Below are positions 1-11,056 of a DNA stretch of 64,000 nucleotides, one piece after another (positions within the stretch are counted from its first letter, which is position 1; each line of letters starts with the position of its first letter). Location of the stretch: the NCBI RefSeq assembly GCF_016909495.1, contig NZ_JAFBFW010000005.1, forward strand, positions 62,001 to 126,000, in the 5' to 3' direction. The notes below the pieces were generated by a model. It saw only the letters and a program-made list of their open reading frames with translations, made no database searches and had not been told where the DNA came from. A program made the translations under genes and the position numbers. This stretch comes from Pantoea coffeiphila. Lineage in GTDB: Bacteria; Pseudomonadota; Gammaproteobacteria; Enterobacterales; Enterobacteriaceae.

Positions 1-257
1 TCCACGATGGTTTTATTGCTGTCGCCACCGGGACGAGTCACCACCACTTTATCGGCGGTGATCTTGATCGACCCCTGGGTGACGATCACTTTACCGGTAA
101 ACGTAGCCACGTTCCCCTGCATGTCCAGTGCCTGATTTTCCGAGTCGACATTGACCGGTTTGTCAGAATCCCCGGTCAAGGCCAAAGCCGGAACGCTGGC
201 AGCGAGGAGCAGAGATGCCGTCAGGAACTTAAGGCTGTTTTTCATTTTGAATTTCAT
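1..257 (-). CDS. lptA: LPS transport periplasmic protein LptA (3' part beyond window)
   Basis: LptA forms the periplasmic bridge that carries lipopolysaccharide from LptC to LptD in the outer membrane. About 85 N-terminal residues are visible. They begin with a signal peptide (MKFKMKNSLKF, then a hydrophobic stretch ending ALA at about residue 27), followed by the OstA-type beta-jellyroll start with LDMQGNVATFTGKV and ITADKVVVTRPGG, as in E. coli. I chose the ATG at 257 because MKFK matches the E. coli N-terminus; a second in-frame ATG lies at 245. The gene starts inside the end of lptC (29-bp overlap), so translation is probably coupled. It runs off the left edge of the window. Confidence 0.95.
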   Translation of the reverse strand, partial: MKFKMKNSLKFLTASLLLAASVPALALTGDSDKPVNVDSENQALDMQGNVATFTGKVIVTQGSIKITADKVVVTRPGGDSNKTIV

Positions 258-804
258 AAGATGTTTTGACCTTTTCAATCAACTCGGCAGTTTTCTTCCG
301 TAAATTTCCGCGCATCTTCATTCCCGTGGAGTTAAAGCTGCGGCCATAAAGCGTAACTTGATCGTTAGAGGTGACATCCTGAGTCGTCAGGTTCACCAGC
401 GCATTGTCGGTTGTAATTTTCTCCAACTGCGCATCTTTCGTCAGGCTTTTTACGACTACATTGCCGTACAGAAACAGCATACGATCGTTAGTCAGTTTGG
501 CTTTATCGGCGCTTACTGACCAGGTAGCCACTTTGTTTTCATCGTAAGTCGTCATCTTCGGGTTGTCGAACCAGCTAACGGCGTCTGTTGAAAAGTAAGT
601 CACCTTGTCTGAAATCAGTCTGTAGCTCAGCCCACCCTCGGGGTTGTAAACGACGGTATGTGAATTATCACTCAGATAGGTGGGTTCGCTATCGTTGTTG
701 CTGACTGCACCGTCACCATTATCAGAATCCGCCAGATTCCAGCCTATCAATATGATGGCAATCAACGTCAGTAAAAGTGTAATCCAGCGTCTTGTTTTAC
801 TCAT
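229..804 (-). CDS. lptC: LPS export ABC transporter periplasmic protein LptC
   Basis: LptC is the bitopic inner-membrane protein that receives LPS from LptB2FG and passes it to LptA. The 191-residue product has the same length as the E. coli protein. A single N-terminal membrane segment (about residues 8-25, TLLLTLIAIILIGWNL) is followed by a periplasmic OstA-like domain with NPEGGLSYRLISDKVTYF and LYGNVVVKSLT. Its ATG overlaps the kdsC stop by 4 bp, and its 3' end overlaps lptA, giving a tight kdsD-kdsC-lptC-lptA operon. Confidence 0.97.
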   Translation of the reverse strand: MSKTRRWITLLLTLIAIILIGWNLADSDNGDGAVSNNDSEPTYLSDNSHTVVYNPEGGLSYRLISDKVTYFSTDAVSWFDNPKMTTYDENKVATWSVSADKAKLTNDRMLFLYGNVVVKSLTKDAQLEKITTDNALVNLTTQDVTSNDQVTLYGRSFNSTGMKMRGNLRKKTAELIEKVKTSYEIQNEKQP

Positions 805-1367
805 ACAGACTGCCCTATGGCCTTATCAAACGTACCCTGAGAAATTAAGATCAGGTCACAAAGTTCCCGAACGGCTCCGCGTCCCCCGGCAATTCGGGTC
901 ACGTAGTCAGCTTTAGGCAGCAGTACCGGATGCGCATCGGCGACGGCCACGCTCAGGCCAACCTGGGCCATAACCGGCCAGTCAATCAGGTCATCACCAA
1001 TGTAGGCAACCTGGCTGGCATTCAGCGCTAGTTTATCCAGAAGTTCGCGGAAGGCCAAAGTCTTATCAGACTGCCCCTGGTAAAGATGGGTAATACCCAG
1101 CGTGGTACAGCGATCTTCCAGCAGTTTTGCTTTGCGACCGGTAATAATCGCCACCTCCACATCCGAGGTCAGCAGGCAACGGATGCCGTAGCCGTCTCGA
1201 ACATTAAATGCTTTCAGCTCTTCACCGTTGTTACCCTGATAGATCACGCCATCAGACATCACCCCATCCACATCACAGATCAGCAATTTAATTTGCTGTG
1301 CCTGCGCCATGACCTGCTGACTTATCGGGCCATAACAGGTGTCAACGGTGGCTGCTGGATTACTCAT
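801..1367 (-). CDS. kdsC: 3-deoxy-D-manno-octulosonate 8-phosphate phosphatase KdsC
   Basis: KdsC hydrolyses Kdo-8-phosphate to Kdo, the sugar joining lipid A to the LPS core. It is a small HAD phosphatase without a cap domain that works as a tetramer. The nucleophile motif is CDVDGVMSDG (about residues 31-40), motif II includes AIITGRKA, and motif III is YIGDDLIDWP. Starting at the ATG at 1367 (MSNPAATVDTCYGP) gives 188 residues, the E. coli length. A longer frame starting at 1388 would add seven residues with no counterpart. The gene lies 17 bp downstream of kdsD. Confidence 0.95.
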   Translation of the reverse strand: MSNPAATVDTCYGPISQQVMAQAQQIKLLICDVDGVMSDGVIYQGNNGEELKAFNVRDGYGIRCLLTSDVEVAIITGRKAKLLEDRCTTLGITHLYQGQSDKTLAFRELLDKLALNASQVAYIGDDLIDWPVMAQVGLSVAVADAHPVLLPKADYVTRIAGGRGAVRELCDLILISQGTFDKAIGQSV

Positions 1368-1384
1368 TCTCGTTTTATTCCTTA

Positions 1385-2371
1385 TCAAACAACGCCGGCA
1401 CGCAGCATATCGTGCATATGTACCACGCCCAACAGATGGTCGCCGTCGGCCACCATCACGGAAGTAATGTTCTTGTTCTGCATCAGATTCAACGCATCCA
1501 CCGCCAGCGTATTGGGCCGGACGCGAATGCCACCAAGGGTCATCACGCTGGCAATACTGGCGTGCTGTATATCGATGCCCATATCAAACACGCGACGCAA
1601 GTCACCATCAGTAAAGATACCTTCGATTTTCATCAGATCGTTACAAATGACCGTCATACCCATATTTTTGCGGGTAATTTCCAACAGCGCATCGCGCAGT
1701 GATGCATCGCTACTGATATGCGGCATTTCGTCACCAGAATGCATAATATCATCAACCCGCAGCAGCAACTTACGCCCCAACGCTCCACCAGGATGCGACA
1801 GTGCGAAGTCTTCTGCGGTAAAGCCGCGAGCTTTAAGCAAAGCAACCGCTAAGGCGTCACCCATTACCAGTGTAGCCGTCGTGCTGGTTGTTGGTGCAAG
1901 GCCCAGCGGACAGGCTTCCTGCGGCACTTTAACACACAGATGAATATCGGCAGCACGCCCCATTGCGCTATCGGGGCGGCTGGTCATGCAAATCAGGGAA
2001 ACATGCAGGCGTTTCAGCACCGGTATCAGGGCCAATATTTCGGAGGATTCTCCAGAATTAGAGATGGCGATAACCACATCATTGGGACTGACCATCCCCA
2101 GATCGCCATGGCTGGCTTCACCCGGATGGACAAAAAAAGCGGGTGTCCCGGTGCTGGCAAAGGTGGCGGCGATTTTTTTGCCGATGTGCCCGGATTTGCC
2201 CATCCCCATGACGACCACTTTGCCACGGCAGCGTGAAATCAGCGCACAGGCCTGGTTAAAATCACCGTTAATGTACTGATCGAGCTGCTCCAGTCCCTCT
2301 CGCTCGATCTGTAAAACCTCTTTTCCGGCCGTTATAAAGTCAAAATCAGAATCGGTAATGATATGCGCCAT
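1385..2371 (-). CDS. kdsD: D-arabinose 5-phosphate isomerase KdsD
   Basis: KdsD converts ribulose 5-phosphate to arabinose 5-phosphate, the first committed intermediate for Kdo. The 328-residue protein has an N-terminal SIS sugar-isomerase domain (about residues 40-175, with GMGKSGHIGKKIA and AISNSGESSEI) followed by two CBS domains (about 205-325, ending DGDHLLGVVHMHDMLRAGVV). It is the E. coli length and keeps the E. coli order yrbG-kdsD-kdsC-lptC. Confidence is high; the paralogues GutQ and KpsF lack this context. Confidence 0.97.
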   Translation of the reverse strand: MAHIITDSDFDFITAGKEVLQIEREGLEQLDQYINGDFNQACALISRCRGKVVVMGMGKSGHIGKKIAATFASTGTPAFFVHPGEASHGDLGMVSPNDVVIAISNSGESSEILALIPVLKRLHVSLICMTSRPDSAMGRAADIHLCVKVPQEACPLGLAPTTSTTATLVMGDALAVALLKARGFTAEDFALSHPGGALGRKLLLRVDDIMHSGDEMPHISSDASLRDALLEITRKNMGMTVICNDLMKIEGIFTDGDLRRVFDMGIDIQHASIASVMTLGGIRVRPNTLAVDALNLMQNKNITSVMVADGDHLLGVVHMHDMLRAGVV

Positions 2372-2386
2372 AACTCTTCAGTCCTT

Positions 2387-3367
2387 TTACCAGAAAGTCA
2401 CTGAGGGGAAACCGTACAGCATGACCACCCAGAGGATAAATCCGCACAGCAGCAACGCACCGGCTATCCGACCAATCCGGCGGTTGCGTTGCAAACAGAT
2501 CAGCGTAAACAGGGCGCTGACGCCCAGCATGACCCAGTAATCTCGGGCAAATGCGCTGGCATCAAAGCTGCCGGGATGAATCAGTGCCGGGATGCCCAGG
2601 ACAATCACCATATTATAAATGTTAGACCCAATCAGGTTACCGATGGCGATATCATCTTCGCCTTTCAACGCGCCGGCGATCACCGTGGCCAGCTCCGGCA
2701 GACTGGTGCCAACTGAAATGATCGTCAGTGCAATAACCAGCTCGCTGATGCCGAAATAGTCGGCAATCACCGTGGCATTATCAATCACCATACGGGTTGA
2801 AACCGGCAGTAATATCAGCGCAACGGCCAGCCACAGGAAAGCTACCGTGTTGCCGACATCATCACGCGGTAGCTCGGCCAGCTGCTCGCGGGTCAGGGTG
2901 TCATTATTCTCACGCTCTGCACGGCGGGCGATCTTGATTGTGCACAGTAGCCAGCACGCGGCGATGGCAATCAGCCCCAGCCCGTCATTCCGGCTGAGGT
3001 GATTATCAAAGAGTATGATGCCGCACAGCAGAGTCACCAGCAGCATCAGTGGCAGCTCGCGGCGTATCAGGTTGGAATGTACGGTGAGTGGATGCAGCAG
3101 TGCTGCACCGCCGAGAATGAGCAGAATATTGGTAATATTGGAACCGATTGCTGTCCCAACGGCGATATCCATCTGTCCGTGCGTTGCCGCTGAAAACGAA
3201 ACAATCAGTTCCGGCAGGGAGGTGCCAATGCCTACCACGGTCATCCCGATGATCAGCGGCGGGATACCCAGCGATCGGCATAAAATAGCGGCGCTAAACA
3301 CCAGACGATCGGCCCCATAAACCAGTAAGGCTAAACCGATAATCAATAGTGCTATAGCTACGAGCAT
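2387..3367 (-). CDS. yrbG: Calcium/sodium antiporter YrbG (CaCA family)
   Basis: An inner-membrane cation antiporter of the Ca2+:cation family. The 326 residues are almost entirely hydrophobic helices arranged as two inverted repeats. Each carries the family alpha-repeat signature GTSLPEL (about residues 49-55 and 220-226) followed by a GSNI motif (AIGSNITN and LIGSNIYN). Ion specificity is inferred from the family; the physiological role in E. coli is unclear. It sits 15 bp upstream of kdsD and is divergent from mlaF, with about 230 bp of shared upstream DNA. Confidence 0.93.
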   Translation of the reverse strand: MLVAIALLIIGLALLVYGADRLVFSAAILCRSLGIPPLIIGMTVVGIGTSLPELIVSFSAATHGQMDIAVGTAIGSNITNILLILGGAALLHPLTVHSNLIRRELPLMLLVTLLCGIILFDNHLSRNDGLGLIAIAACWLLCTIKIARRAERENNDTLTREQLAELPRDDVGNTVAFLWLAVALILLPVSTRMVIDNATVIADYFGISELVIALTIISVGTSLPELATVIAGALKGEDDIAIGNLIGSNIYNMVIVLGIPALIHPGSFDASAFARDYWVMLGVSALFTLICLQRNRRIGRIAGALLLCGFILWVVMLYGFPSVTFW

Positions 3368-3594
3368 GAAATGTCCTTTTATCGGATATAATCGTCGGTT
3401 GCTGCATGTGACGAAGCGTTTCTGGTTACGTGTTTTTAATGCCCGTGATTTTGACGGTCTAAAGCTAAAAAGTAAAACTTATGCCAGCTTTCGCGAAGTG
3501 ATTGCGGTAAGTTTCTGTAAAAGTGTCCAGTCCGGCGGTTAATGCGTTACCATCGGAAGTATATTTAACGCCTGAATTGAGGATCGAGGTAACT

Positions 3595-4407
3595 ATGGGC
3601 CAGACGGAAACGAATTTGGTAGATGTCCGGGATGTCTGTTTCTCCCGTGGCAGCAGGCCTATTTTCGATAACATCTCGCTTACGGTGCCCAAAGGGAAAA
3701 TTACCGCCATTATGGGACCCTCTGGCATTGGTAAAACAACGCTACTGCGTTTGATCGGCGGACAGATACCGCCCGACAGTGGTGAAATCTGGTTCAACGG
3801 TGAAAATATCCCTACACTTTCACGTTCCCGTTTGTATGCCGCCCGCAAAAAAATGAGCATGCTGTTCCAGTCCGGTGCATTGTTTACCGACCTGAGCGTT
3901 TTCGATAACGTTGCCTGGCCGCTGCGCGAGCACACTCAGCTGCCTGCGGCGTTGCTGCACAGCACGGTGATGATGAAGCTGGAAGCGGTGGGGCTGCGGG
4001 GTGCGGCAAATCTTAAGCCTTCCGAGCTGTCCGGTGGTATGGCGCGCCGTGCTGCGCTGGCACGCGCCATTGCGCTTGAACCCGATCTGATTATGTTTGA
4101 TGAGCCATTTGTTGGTCAGGACCCTATCACGATGGGCGTGCTGGTAAAGCTTATCGACGAACTAAATCATTCGCTGGGTGTCACTTGCATTGTGGTTTCC
4201 CACGATGTGCCTGAAGTACTGAGTATTGCTGATTACGCGTATATCATTGCCGACCAGAAAGTGATCGCTCAGGGTACGGCACCTGAGCTGAGAGAGAATA
4301 ATGATGCTCGCGTGCGTCAGTTTATTGATGGCATTGCTGATGGGCCGGTGCCGTTTCGTTTCCCGGCGGGAGATTATCTTCACGATTTAGTCGGCTCAGG
4401 GAGTTAA
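3595..4407 (+). CDS. mlaF: Phospholipid ABC transporter ATP-binding protein MlaF
   Basis: ATPase of the MlaFEDB complex, which moves phospholipids between the inner membrane and periplasmic MlaC to keep the outer membrane asymmetric. Walker A is GPSGIGKTT (about residue 40), the signature is LSGGMARR and Walker B is [12 protein letters not shown]. The ATG at 3595 gives [14 protein letters not shown], aligning with E. coli MlaF, and has GAGG upstream. A longer in-frame extension to 3523 would add 24 residues unlike the family. First gene of mlaFEDCB. Confidence 0.96.
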   Translation: MGQTETNLVDVRDVCFSRGSRPIFDNISLTVPKGKITAIMGPSGIGKTTLLRLIGGQIPPDSGEIWFNGENIPTLSRSRLYAARKKMSMLFQSGALFTDLSVFDNVAWPLREHTQLPAALLHSTVMMKLEAVGLRGAANLKPSELSGGMARRAALARAIALEPDLIMFDEPFVGQDPITMGVLVKLIDELNHSLGVTCIVVSHDVPEVLSIADYAYIIADQKVIAQGTAPELRENNDARVRQFIDGIADGPVPFRFPAGDYLHDLVGSGS

Positions 4408-4414
4408 CATACTG

Positions 4415-5197
4415 ATGTTTCTACGAGCGCTGGCGTCATTAGGACGTCAGGGAATTAATACCTGTGCCGCCTTTGGCCGTGCCGGATTGATGCTTTTCCA
4501 TGCACTTATCGGCGTTCCCAGTTTTCGCAAGCATGCGCCGCTGTTGGTAAAGCAGCTTTATAGCGTTGGCGTATTATCGCTACTGATTATCGTGGTTTCC
4601 GGCTTGTTCATTGGTATGGTGCTGGGTCTGCAAGGCTATCTGGTGCTGAATACCTATGGTGCCGAAACCAGCCTCGGGATGCTGGTGGCGCTCTCGCTGC
4701 TGCGCGAACTGGGGCCGGTGGTCACCGCGTTGCTGTTTGCCGGACGGGCCGGTTCAGCGCTGACCGCTGAGATTGGCCTGATGAAAGCCACGGAACAGCT
4801 CTCCAGCATGGAAATGATGGCGGTCGATCCGCTGCGGCGTATTGTCTCACCGCGTTTTTGGGCTGGGGCGATCAGTATGCCTCTGCTGACGCTGATTTTT
4901 GTCGCCGTGGGGATACTCGGCGGTGCGATGGTTGGCGTGAGCTGGAAAGGGATCGACAGTGGCTTCTTCTGGTCAGCGATGCAGAATGCGGTCGACGTGC
5001 GTACTGATATTATCAACTGCGTGATTAAGAGCCTCGTGTTTGCCATTACCGTGACCTGGATTGCGCTGTTTAACGGCTACGACGCCATTCCGACGTCTGA
5101 AGGGATTAGTCGGGCAACAACGCGTACTGTGGTACATGCCTCTCTGGCAGTACTCGGTCTGGATTTTGTGCTTACGGCACTGATGTTTGGGAATTGA
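4415..5197 (+). CDS. mlaE: Phospholipid ABC transporter permease MlaE
   Basis: Permease subunit of the Mla retrograde phospholipid transporter. The 260-residue hydrophobic protein carries the MlaE-family core [24 protein letters not shown] split over about residues 93-116, with several helices on either side. It follows mlaF by 7 bp and precedes mlaD by 4 bp, so the operon is compact. Confidence 0.96.
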   Translation: MFLRALASLGRQGINTCAAFGRAGLMLFHALIGVPSFRKHAPLLVKQLYSVGVLSLLIIVVSGLFIGMVLGLQGYLVLNTYGAETSLGMLVALSLLRELGPVVTALLFAGRAGSALTAEIGLMKATEQLSSMEMMAVDPLRRIVSPRFWAGAISMPLLTLIFVAVGILGGAMVGVSWKGIDSGFFWSAMQNAVDVRTDIINCVIKSLVFAITVTWIALFNGYDAIPTSEGISRATTRTVVHASLAVLGLDFVLTALMFGN

Positions 5198-5201
5198 TTC
5201 G

Positions 5202-5756
5202 ATGCAAACGAAAAAAAGCGAAATTTGGGTAGGTGCCTTCTTATTGTTAGCGCTTTGCGCGATCGTTTTTCTGTGTCTGCGCGTTGCCGATCTGAAGTCT
5301 CTCGGTAATGAACCGACCTGGAAACTCTATGCTACCTTTGACAATATCGGCGGCTTAAAATCAGGATCGCCGGTAAAAGTGGGTGGCGTTGTGATTGGCC
5401 GCGTAACGGATATCACGCTTGACCCGAAAAATTACTCACCGCGGGTCACTATGGATATTGATGAAAAGTATAACAATATCCCGGATACCAGCTCACTGGC
5501 GGTACGTACATCAGGCCTGTTGGGCGAACAGTTTCTGGCGATGAATATCGGTTTCGATGACCCGGAAATGGGTACCGCGACGCTGAAAGATGGCAGCACG
5601 CTGCAGGACACCAAGTCGGCAATGGTGCTGGAAGATCTGATCGGCCAGTTCCTCTACAAAAGCGGAAATGGCAACGATAAGAGCGCAGACAAAGCAGATG
5701 ACAACGGTGCTTCTGAGCAACCGGCTGTGGCTAACACTCCAGGAGAGGATAAGTAA
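5202..5756 (+). CDS. mlaD: Outer-membrane asymmetry MCE protein MlaD
   Basis: MlaD forms the hexameric MCE ring in the periplasm that channels phospholipid between MlaE and MlaC. One N-terminal membrane helix (about residues 9-28) precedes the MCE domain, with [20 protein letters not shown] (about 45-64) and [17 protein letters not shown] low-complexity tail rich in D, N and A follows [12 protein letters not shown] start at the ATG at 5202 ([11 protein letters not shown]) to match E. coli; five more in-frame residues are possible upstream. Its stop overlaps the mlaC ATG by 1 bp (TAATG). Confidence 0.95.
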   Translation: MQTKKSEIWVGAFLLLALCAIVFLCLRVADLKSLGNEPTWKLYATFDNIGGLKSGSPVKVGGVVIGRVTDITLDPKNYSPRVTMDIDEKYNNIPDTSSLAVRTSGLLGEQFLAMNIGFDDPEMGTATLKDGSTLQDTKSAMVLEDLIGQFLYKSGNGNDKSADKADDNGASEQPAVANTPGEDK

Positions 5757-6391
5757 TGTTTAAACGTTTACTGATGGTGGCAATGCTGATCGTTGCCCCG
5801 ATTGCGGCTAACGCGGCGGCTGATAAAACTAACCCTTATTCGATGATGAATGAAGCGGCAGCAAAAACCTTCGATCGTTTGAAGAATGAGCAACCTAAGA
5901 TCAAGCAGGACCCGAACTATCTGCGTCAGGTTGTTAAAGAAGAACTGCTGCCGTACGTGCAAATAAAATATGCCGGTGCGTTGGTGCTGGGCCGCTATTA
6001 CAAAGAGGCCACTCCGGCACAGCGAGAAGCCTATTTTAGCGCTTTTGGTGACTATCTGGCACAGGCCTACGGTCAGGCTCTGGCGCTTTACAACGGTCAG
6101 ACATACCAGATAGCTCCCGAGCAGCCGCTGGGGAATGCCGATATCATTGCTATCCGCGTTACCATCATTGATAAAAATGGCCGCCCTCCGGTACGTCTGG
6201 ATTTCCAGTGGCGTAAAAACAGCCGCACTGGCGAATGGCAGGCGTATGACATGATTGCCGAGGGGGTCAGTATGATCACTACCAAACAAAACGAATGGAG
6301 TGACATACTGCGACAGAAAGGCATTGATGGTTTGACCGAGCGGCTGAAATCCTATGCGCAACAGCCAATCACGCTGGACAAACAGCAGTGA
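5756..6391 (+). CDS. mlaC: Periplasmic phospholipid-binding protein MlaC
   Basis: Soluble periplasmic lipid carrier that shuttles phospholipid between MlaA-OmpC in the outer membrane and MlaFEDB. The 211-residue protein starts with a signal peptide ([20 protein letters not shown], predicted cleavage after ANA-A). The mature Tgt2/MlaC domain carries [19 protein letters not shown] and [13 protein letters not shown]. It overlaps both neighbours (1 bp with mlaD, 4 bp with mlaB). Confidence 0.96.
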   Translation: MFKRLLMVAMLIVAPIAANAAADKTNPYSMMNEAAAKTFDRLKNEQPKIKQDPNYLRQVVKEELLPYVQIKYAGALVLGRYYKEATPAQREAYFSAFGDYLAQAYGQALALYNGQTYQIAPEQPLGNADIIAIRVTIIDKNGRPPVRLDFQWRKNSRTGEWQAYDMIAEGVSMITTKQNEWSDILRQKGIDGLTERLKSYAQQPITLDKQQ

Positions 6392-6696
6392 GCGACATGA
6401 CGGCAGATTTGCTGAGTTGGACAGTCGACTCCGGCCTGCTCCGTCTTAGCGGTGAGCTTGAGCGCGAAACCCTGCTGCCGCTATGGCAGCAGCGGGATCA
6501 ATTAATGCAGCAGGCTGAGGTTATTGATGTCTCCAGCCTGGATCGCGTTGATTCTGCGGGGCTGGCATTACTGGTGCATCTGCGGCAAATCGCGTTACAA
6601 AATGGTAAAACACCTCATTTCACCGGTATCCCCGATAAGCTCCGTTCTCTGATTACCCTGTATAATCTTCAGGAAATTATTGCCGATAATCGTTGA
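6388..6696 (+). CDS. mlaB: STAS-domain protein MlaB
   Basis: Cytoplasmic STAS-domain subunit that binds MlaF and is needed for transporter assembly and activity. The 102 residues fold as a single STAS domain with the [14 protein letters not shown] phosphorylation-type loop at about residues 51-64. Start is the GTG at 6388, which overlaps the mlaC stop (GTGA), so translation is probably coupled. Slightly longer than the 97-residue E. coli protein at the N-terminus. Confidence 0.93.
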   Translation: MSDMTADLLSWTVDSGLLRLSGELERETLLPLWQQRDQLMQQAEVIDVSSLDRVDSAGLALLVHLRQIALQNGKTPHFTGIPDKLRSLITLYNLQEIIADNR

Positions 6697-6704
6697 TCCA
6701 GGAT

Positions 6705-6731
6705 ACGGCGGCTCAGGCCGCCGTGCTCTTG
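6705..6731 (+). terminator. Stem-loop after mlaB, possible terminator
   Basis: A perfect 8-bp stem (ACGGCGGC, loop TCAG, GCCGCCGT) begins 8 bp after the mlaB stop. Only a poor T-tract follows, so termination efficiency is uncertain. The 229 bp between mlaB and ibaG hold no other clear feature. Confidence 0.5.
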
Positions 6732-6925
6732 CGGAACATATTGAGTTCGTTGATCTTTGCTTTCCTTTTCGTTCCCCTCGATCCTCCAGGCCTGAGCGAC
6801 GTATAGCGTTATTCATTCTCATTTAGCCTTTTTCTGACGATCCTGGCATTTATTGCTTGTTTAAGAGTAAGGCAGATTCCACTAATATGTGTGCCTGTTT
6901 ATTATCAGGTGAATTTGAAAGCATC

Positions 6926-7180
6926 ATGGAAAATAGTGAAATTCAGTCCGTGCTTATGAGCGCGTTACCGCTGCAGGAAGTCCACGTCACTGGCGATGGC
7001 AGCCATTTTCAGGTGATTGCCGTAGGTGAATTATTCGGTGAACTGAGCCGCGTGAAGAAGCAGCAGACGGTCTATGCACCCCTGATGGCCTACATTGCGG
7101 ACAACCGTATTCACGCCGTTTCAATCAAGACTTACACTCCTGAAGAGTGGGCGCGTGACCGTAAGTTAAACGGTTTCTAA
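6926..7180 (+). CDS. ibaG: BolA-family iron-sulfur protein IbaG
   Basis: Small BolA-like protein (formerly YrbA) thought to act with monothiol glutaredoxin Grx4 in Fe-S metabolism and acid stress. The 84 residues match the E. coli length when started at the ATG at 6926 ([14 protein letters not shown]). The BolA core includes [17 protein letters not shown] and the helix [15 protein letters not shown] longer in-frame start at 6857 adds 23 residues not found in homologues. Lies 79 bp upstream of murA, as in E. coli. Confidence 0.93.
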   Translation: MENSEIQSVLMSALPLQEVHVTGDGSHFQVIAVGELFGELSRVKKQQTVYAPLMAYIADNRIHAVSIKTYTPEEWARDRKLNGF

Positions 7181-7241
7181 GCGGCAGCTGTCCACCACGC
7201 AATAATATGCGGGCGGGCTGAGCCGCAGATTTTTGGTCTGA

Positions 7242-8522
<1,281 letters not shown>

Positions 8523-8545
8523 ACGTTGCCTGTAGTCTTTTAGCA

Positions 8546-8577
8546 AGGGCCGGTCTTCAATACCGGCCCTTTTTATT
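8546..8577 (+). terminator. Rho-independent terminator of murA
   Basis: Perfect 8-bp GC-rich stem (AGGGCCGG / CCGGCCCT) with a 9-nt loop, followed by TTTTTATTTT. It overlaps the last bases of the convergent sfsB gene, so it may also act for the minus strand. Confidence 0.9.
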
Positions 8578-8833
8578 TTCTGATCAGTTTTTTACGATCG
8601 ATCAACTGCTTTGTCTTAGGATCGTAATAGCGGCTGGGCCAGATCTCTGCCGGATGTATCTCCAGGGCGTCAGCAATCAGCCATTCCCCCTTCGGCCACG
8701 GCCGGCATAGCGTATTAGCCAGCGTTGATGAGCTTAAACCTGCGCGGCGCGACTGTTCGGCGAGAGTGGTGCCTCTTTTACGCAGGGCGGCAATGATATC
8801 GGCAGGATGCCAGTCTTGAGAATTATAGGCCAC
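8573..8833 (-). CDS. sfsB: Ner-like DNA-binding protein SfsB (Nlp)
   Basis: Small helix-turn-helix protein of the Ner/Nlp family, linked in E. coli to maltose-gene expression. The core DWHPADIIAALRKRGTTLAE and SSSTLANTLCRPWPKGEWLIA forms the Ner HTH, and the C-terminus IWPSRYYDPKTKQLIDRKKL matches E. coli. I start at the GTG at 8833 (VAYNSQDWHP, 86 aa) because GGAG lies 9 bp upstream; an ATG at 8866 would add 11 residues. Convergent with murA, as in E. coli. Confidence 0.85.
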   Translation of the reverse strand: MAYNSQDWHPADIIAALRKRGTTLAEQSRRAGLSSSTLANTLCRPWPKGEWLIADALEIHPAEIWPSRYYDPKTKQLIDRKKLIRK

Positions 8834-9008
8834 GTGCTCTTTCTCCTTGTGCACTTGTGGAAACAACAGGAAATAATCTGCACAGGGAAAGTCTTTTCCT
8901 GCGCATCCGTATTTACCGTATTAACCCTGACGATAGTAACGGAATTTATAAGAGCTTTATATCAACTTGTTTCCTTTAATTTCCAGTAATTTTTATGCAA
9001 AGAGCCAG

Positions 9009-9057
9009 TTTTGCGTAGCTCTACGCAAAAGTGGAGACAAATGATGTAACGTTACAT
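9009..9057. promoter_or_regulatory. Two palindromes in the sfsB-ispB gap, possible operators
   Basis: The 303-bp gap between sfsB and ispB contains two clean dyads. The first has 10-bp perfect arms TTTTGCGTAG and CTACGCAAAA around a CT spacer (9009-9030). The second is the 14-bp palindrome ATGTAACGTTACAT (9044-9057). They lie 176-224 bp upstream of the sfsB start. No binding protein can be assigned; SfsB itself or another HTH regulator are candidates. Confidence 0.5.
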
Positions 9058-9136
9058 TGTGCAGTAATATCAGGACTGGCGGTGGGGGAATGGCTAAGAT
9101 GAATCATGAAAAGCGCGGATTTCCGCGCATTTTCAA

Positions 9137-10111
9137 TCAGAATTCACGCTGTACAGACATATGAGCAAGTGCCTCAAGTGCACTGCGCCACGGAGATTCA
9201 GGCAGAATTTGCAGGGCAGTAATGGCTTTGTCCGCTTCCTGCTCGGCAGCACGACGCGTCCATTCCAGCGAACCGCACTGGTTCATGGTTTCCAAAACTG
9301 GTTCCAGTAAATGGCGGCCATTACCTTCCTCAATAGCCTTACGGATCATGCTGGTCTGCTCGGGAGTACCGTTACGCATGGCGTGCAGCAACGGCAGCGT
9401 CGGTTTACCTTCGCTGAGATCGTCACCCACATTTTTACCAAGCGTTGCACCATCAGCGCTGTAATCCAGCAGATCGTCAATCAGCTGGAAAGCGGTGCCG
9501 ATGTAGCGTCCGTAATCCTGCAGAGCCTGTTCCTGCTCTGCGGTGGCACCTGCCAGTATCCCGGAAGACTGCGCGGCGGCTTCAAACAAGCGAGCCGTTT
9601 TGCTGTAAATCACCCGCATATAGCTTTCTTCAGTGATGTCCGGATCGTTACAGTTCATCAACTGTAACACTTCACCTTCGGCAATCACGTTAACCGCTTC
9701 AGACATCAGCGCCAGCACCCGCAGCGAGCCGAGGCTGGTCATCATCTGGAAGGCGCGGGTATAAATAAAATCACCAACCAATACGCTGGCCGCGTTGCCA
9801 AATGCCGCATTGGCCGTTGCTTTACCACGGCGCATATCCGATTCGTCGACCACATCGTCGTGCAGCAGCGTTGCGGTGTGGATAAATTCGATCAGTGCCG
9901 CCACGGCGATGTGCTGCTTGCCGTCGTAATTGTTGATAGCGCGTGCAGCAAGAACGGCAATCATCGGTCGGATACGTTTCCCACCGCCGCTAATAATGTA
10001 ATGGCCCAGCTGATTGATAAGGGATACGTCCGAGTTCAGCTGGTCGAGTATTGTCGCGTTGACATCCGCCATATCCTGCGCGGTAAGTTCATTTATCTGT
10101 TCTAAGTTCAT
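9137..10111 (-). CDS. ispB: Octaprenyl diphosphate synthase IspB
   Basis: Trans-prenyltransferase that extends farnesyl diphosphate to the C40 side chain of ubiquinone and menaquinone. The 324 residues include both aspartate-rich motifs, LLHDDVVDESDMRRG (about residues 83-97) and QLIDDLLDYSAD (about 211-222), the Mg-diphosphate binding sites. Divergent from rplU, as in E. coli. Confidence 0.97.
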   Translation of the reverse strand: MNLEQINELTAQDMADVNATILDQLNSDVSLINQLGHYIISGGGKRIRPMIAVLAARAINNYDGKQHIAVAALIEFIHTATLLHDDVVDESDMRRGKATANAAFGNAASVLVGDFIYTRAFQMMTSLGSLRVLALMSEAVNVIAEGEVLQLMNCNDPDITEESYMRVIYSKTARLFEAAAQSSGILAGATAEQEQALQDYGRYIGTAFQLIDDLLDYSADGATLGKNVGDDLSEGKPTLPLLHAMRNGTPEQTSMIRKAIEEGNGRHLLEPVLETMNQCGSLEWTRRAAEQEADKAITALQILPESPWRSALEALAHMSVQREF

Positions 10112-10271
10112 CAGTCTGTTCAGCTATCGCTCGCTCAGTTTGCTGGTATGATAAGCGCCTTTACGCGTGCCTGTGGCATGAAATGTATGACAGATTGTAC
10201 TTGAAAAACACAACGGTGAAAGCGTCCCATGCACGTTGCGTTTTTTTTCTGCAATACAGCGTAACTGGCAC

Positions 10272-10300
10272 TTGTCATTGGCAGCGAAGTTGCGTAGAAT
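10272..10300 (+). promoter_or_regulatory. Sigma70 promoter of rplU-rpmA
   Basis: TTGTCA (10272-10277), a 17-bp spacer, and TAGAAT (10295-10300), followed by a GC-rich discriminator (TCGCGCCC) typical of stringently controlled ribosomal-protein promoters. It leaves a leader of roughly 65 nt before rplU. Confidence 0.8.
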
Positions 10301-10316
10301 TCGCGCCCTATTGTGA

Positions 10317-10685
<369 letters not shown>

Positions 10686-10697
10686 GAGGAGATCTGA

Positions 10698-10958
<261 letters not shown>

Positions 10959-11008
10959 GGTTTTCGAGCCGCAGAGTGATTTTTAAGTCACTTCTTGCTG
11001 CGAAATTA

Positions 11009-11039
11009 AAAGCCCCGCATCTCAGTGCGGGGCTTTTTA
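11009..11039 (+). terminator. Rho-independent terminator of rplU-rpmA
   Basis: Stem AGCCCCGCA / TGCGGGGCT (11011-11019 and 11026-11034), a 6-nt loop and a T-tract (TTTTT). It isolates the ribosomal genes from obgE. Confidence 0.9.
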
Positions 11040-11056
11040 CATTCTGCCCGTTAGGA

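Noticed and set aside
3465..3935. Open frame antisense to the mlaF start
   Set aside because: Overlaps mlaF and its promoter region, and its sequence is a low-complexity reverse reading of the ATPase core.
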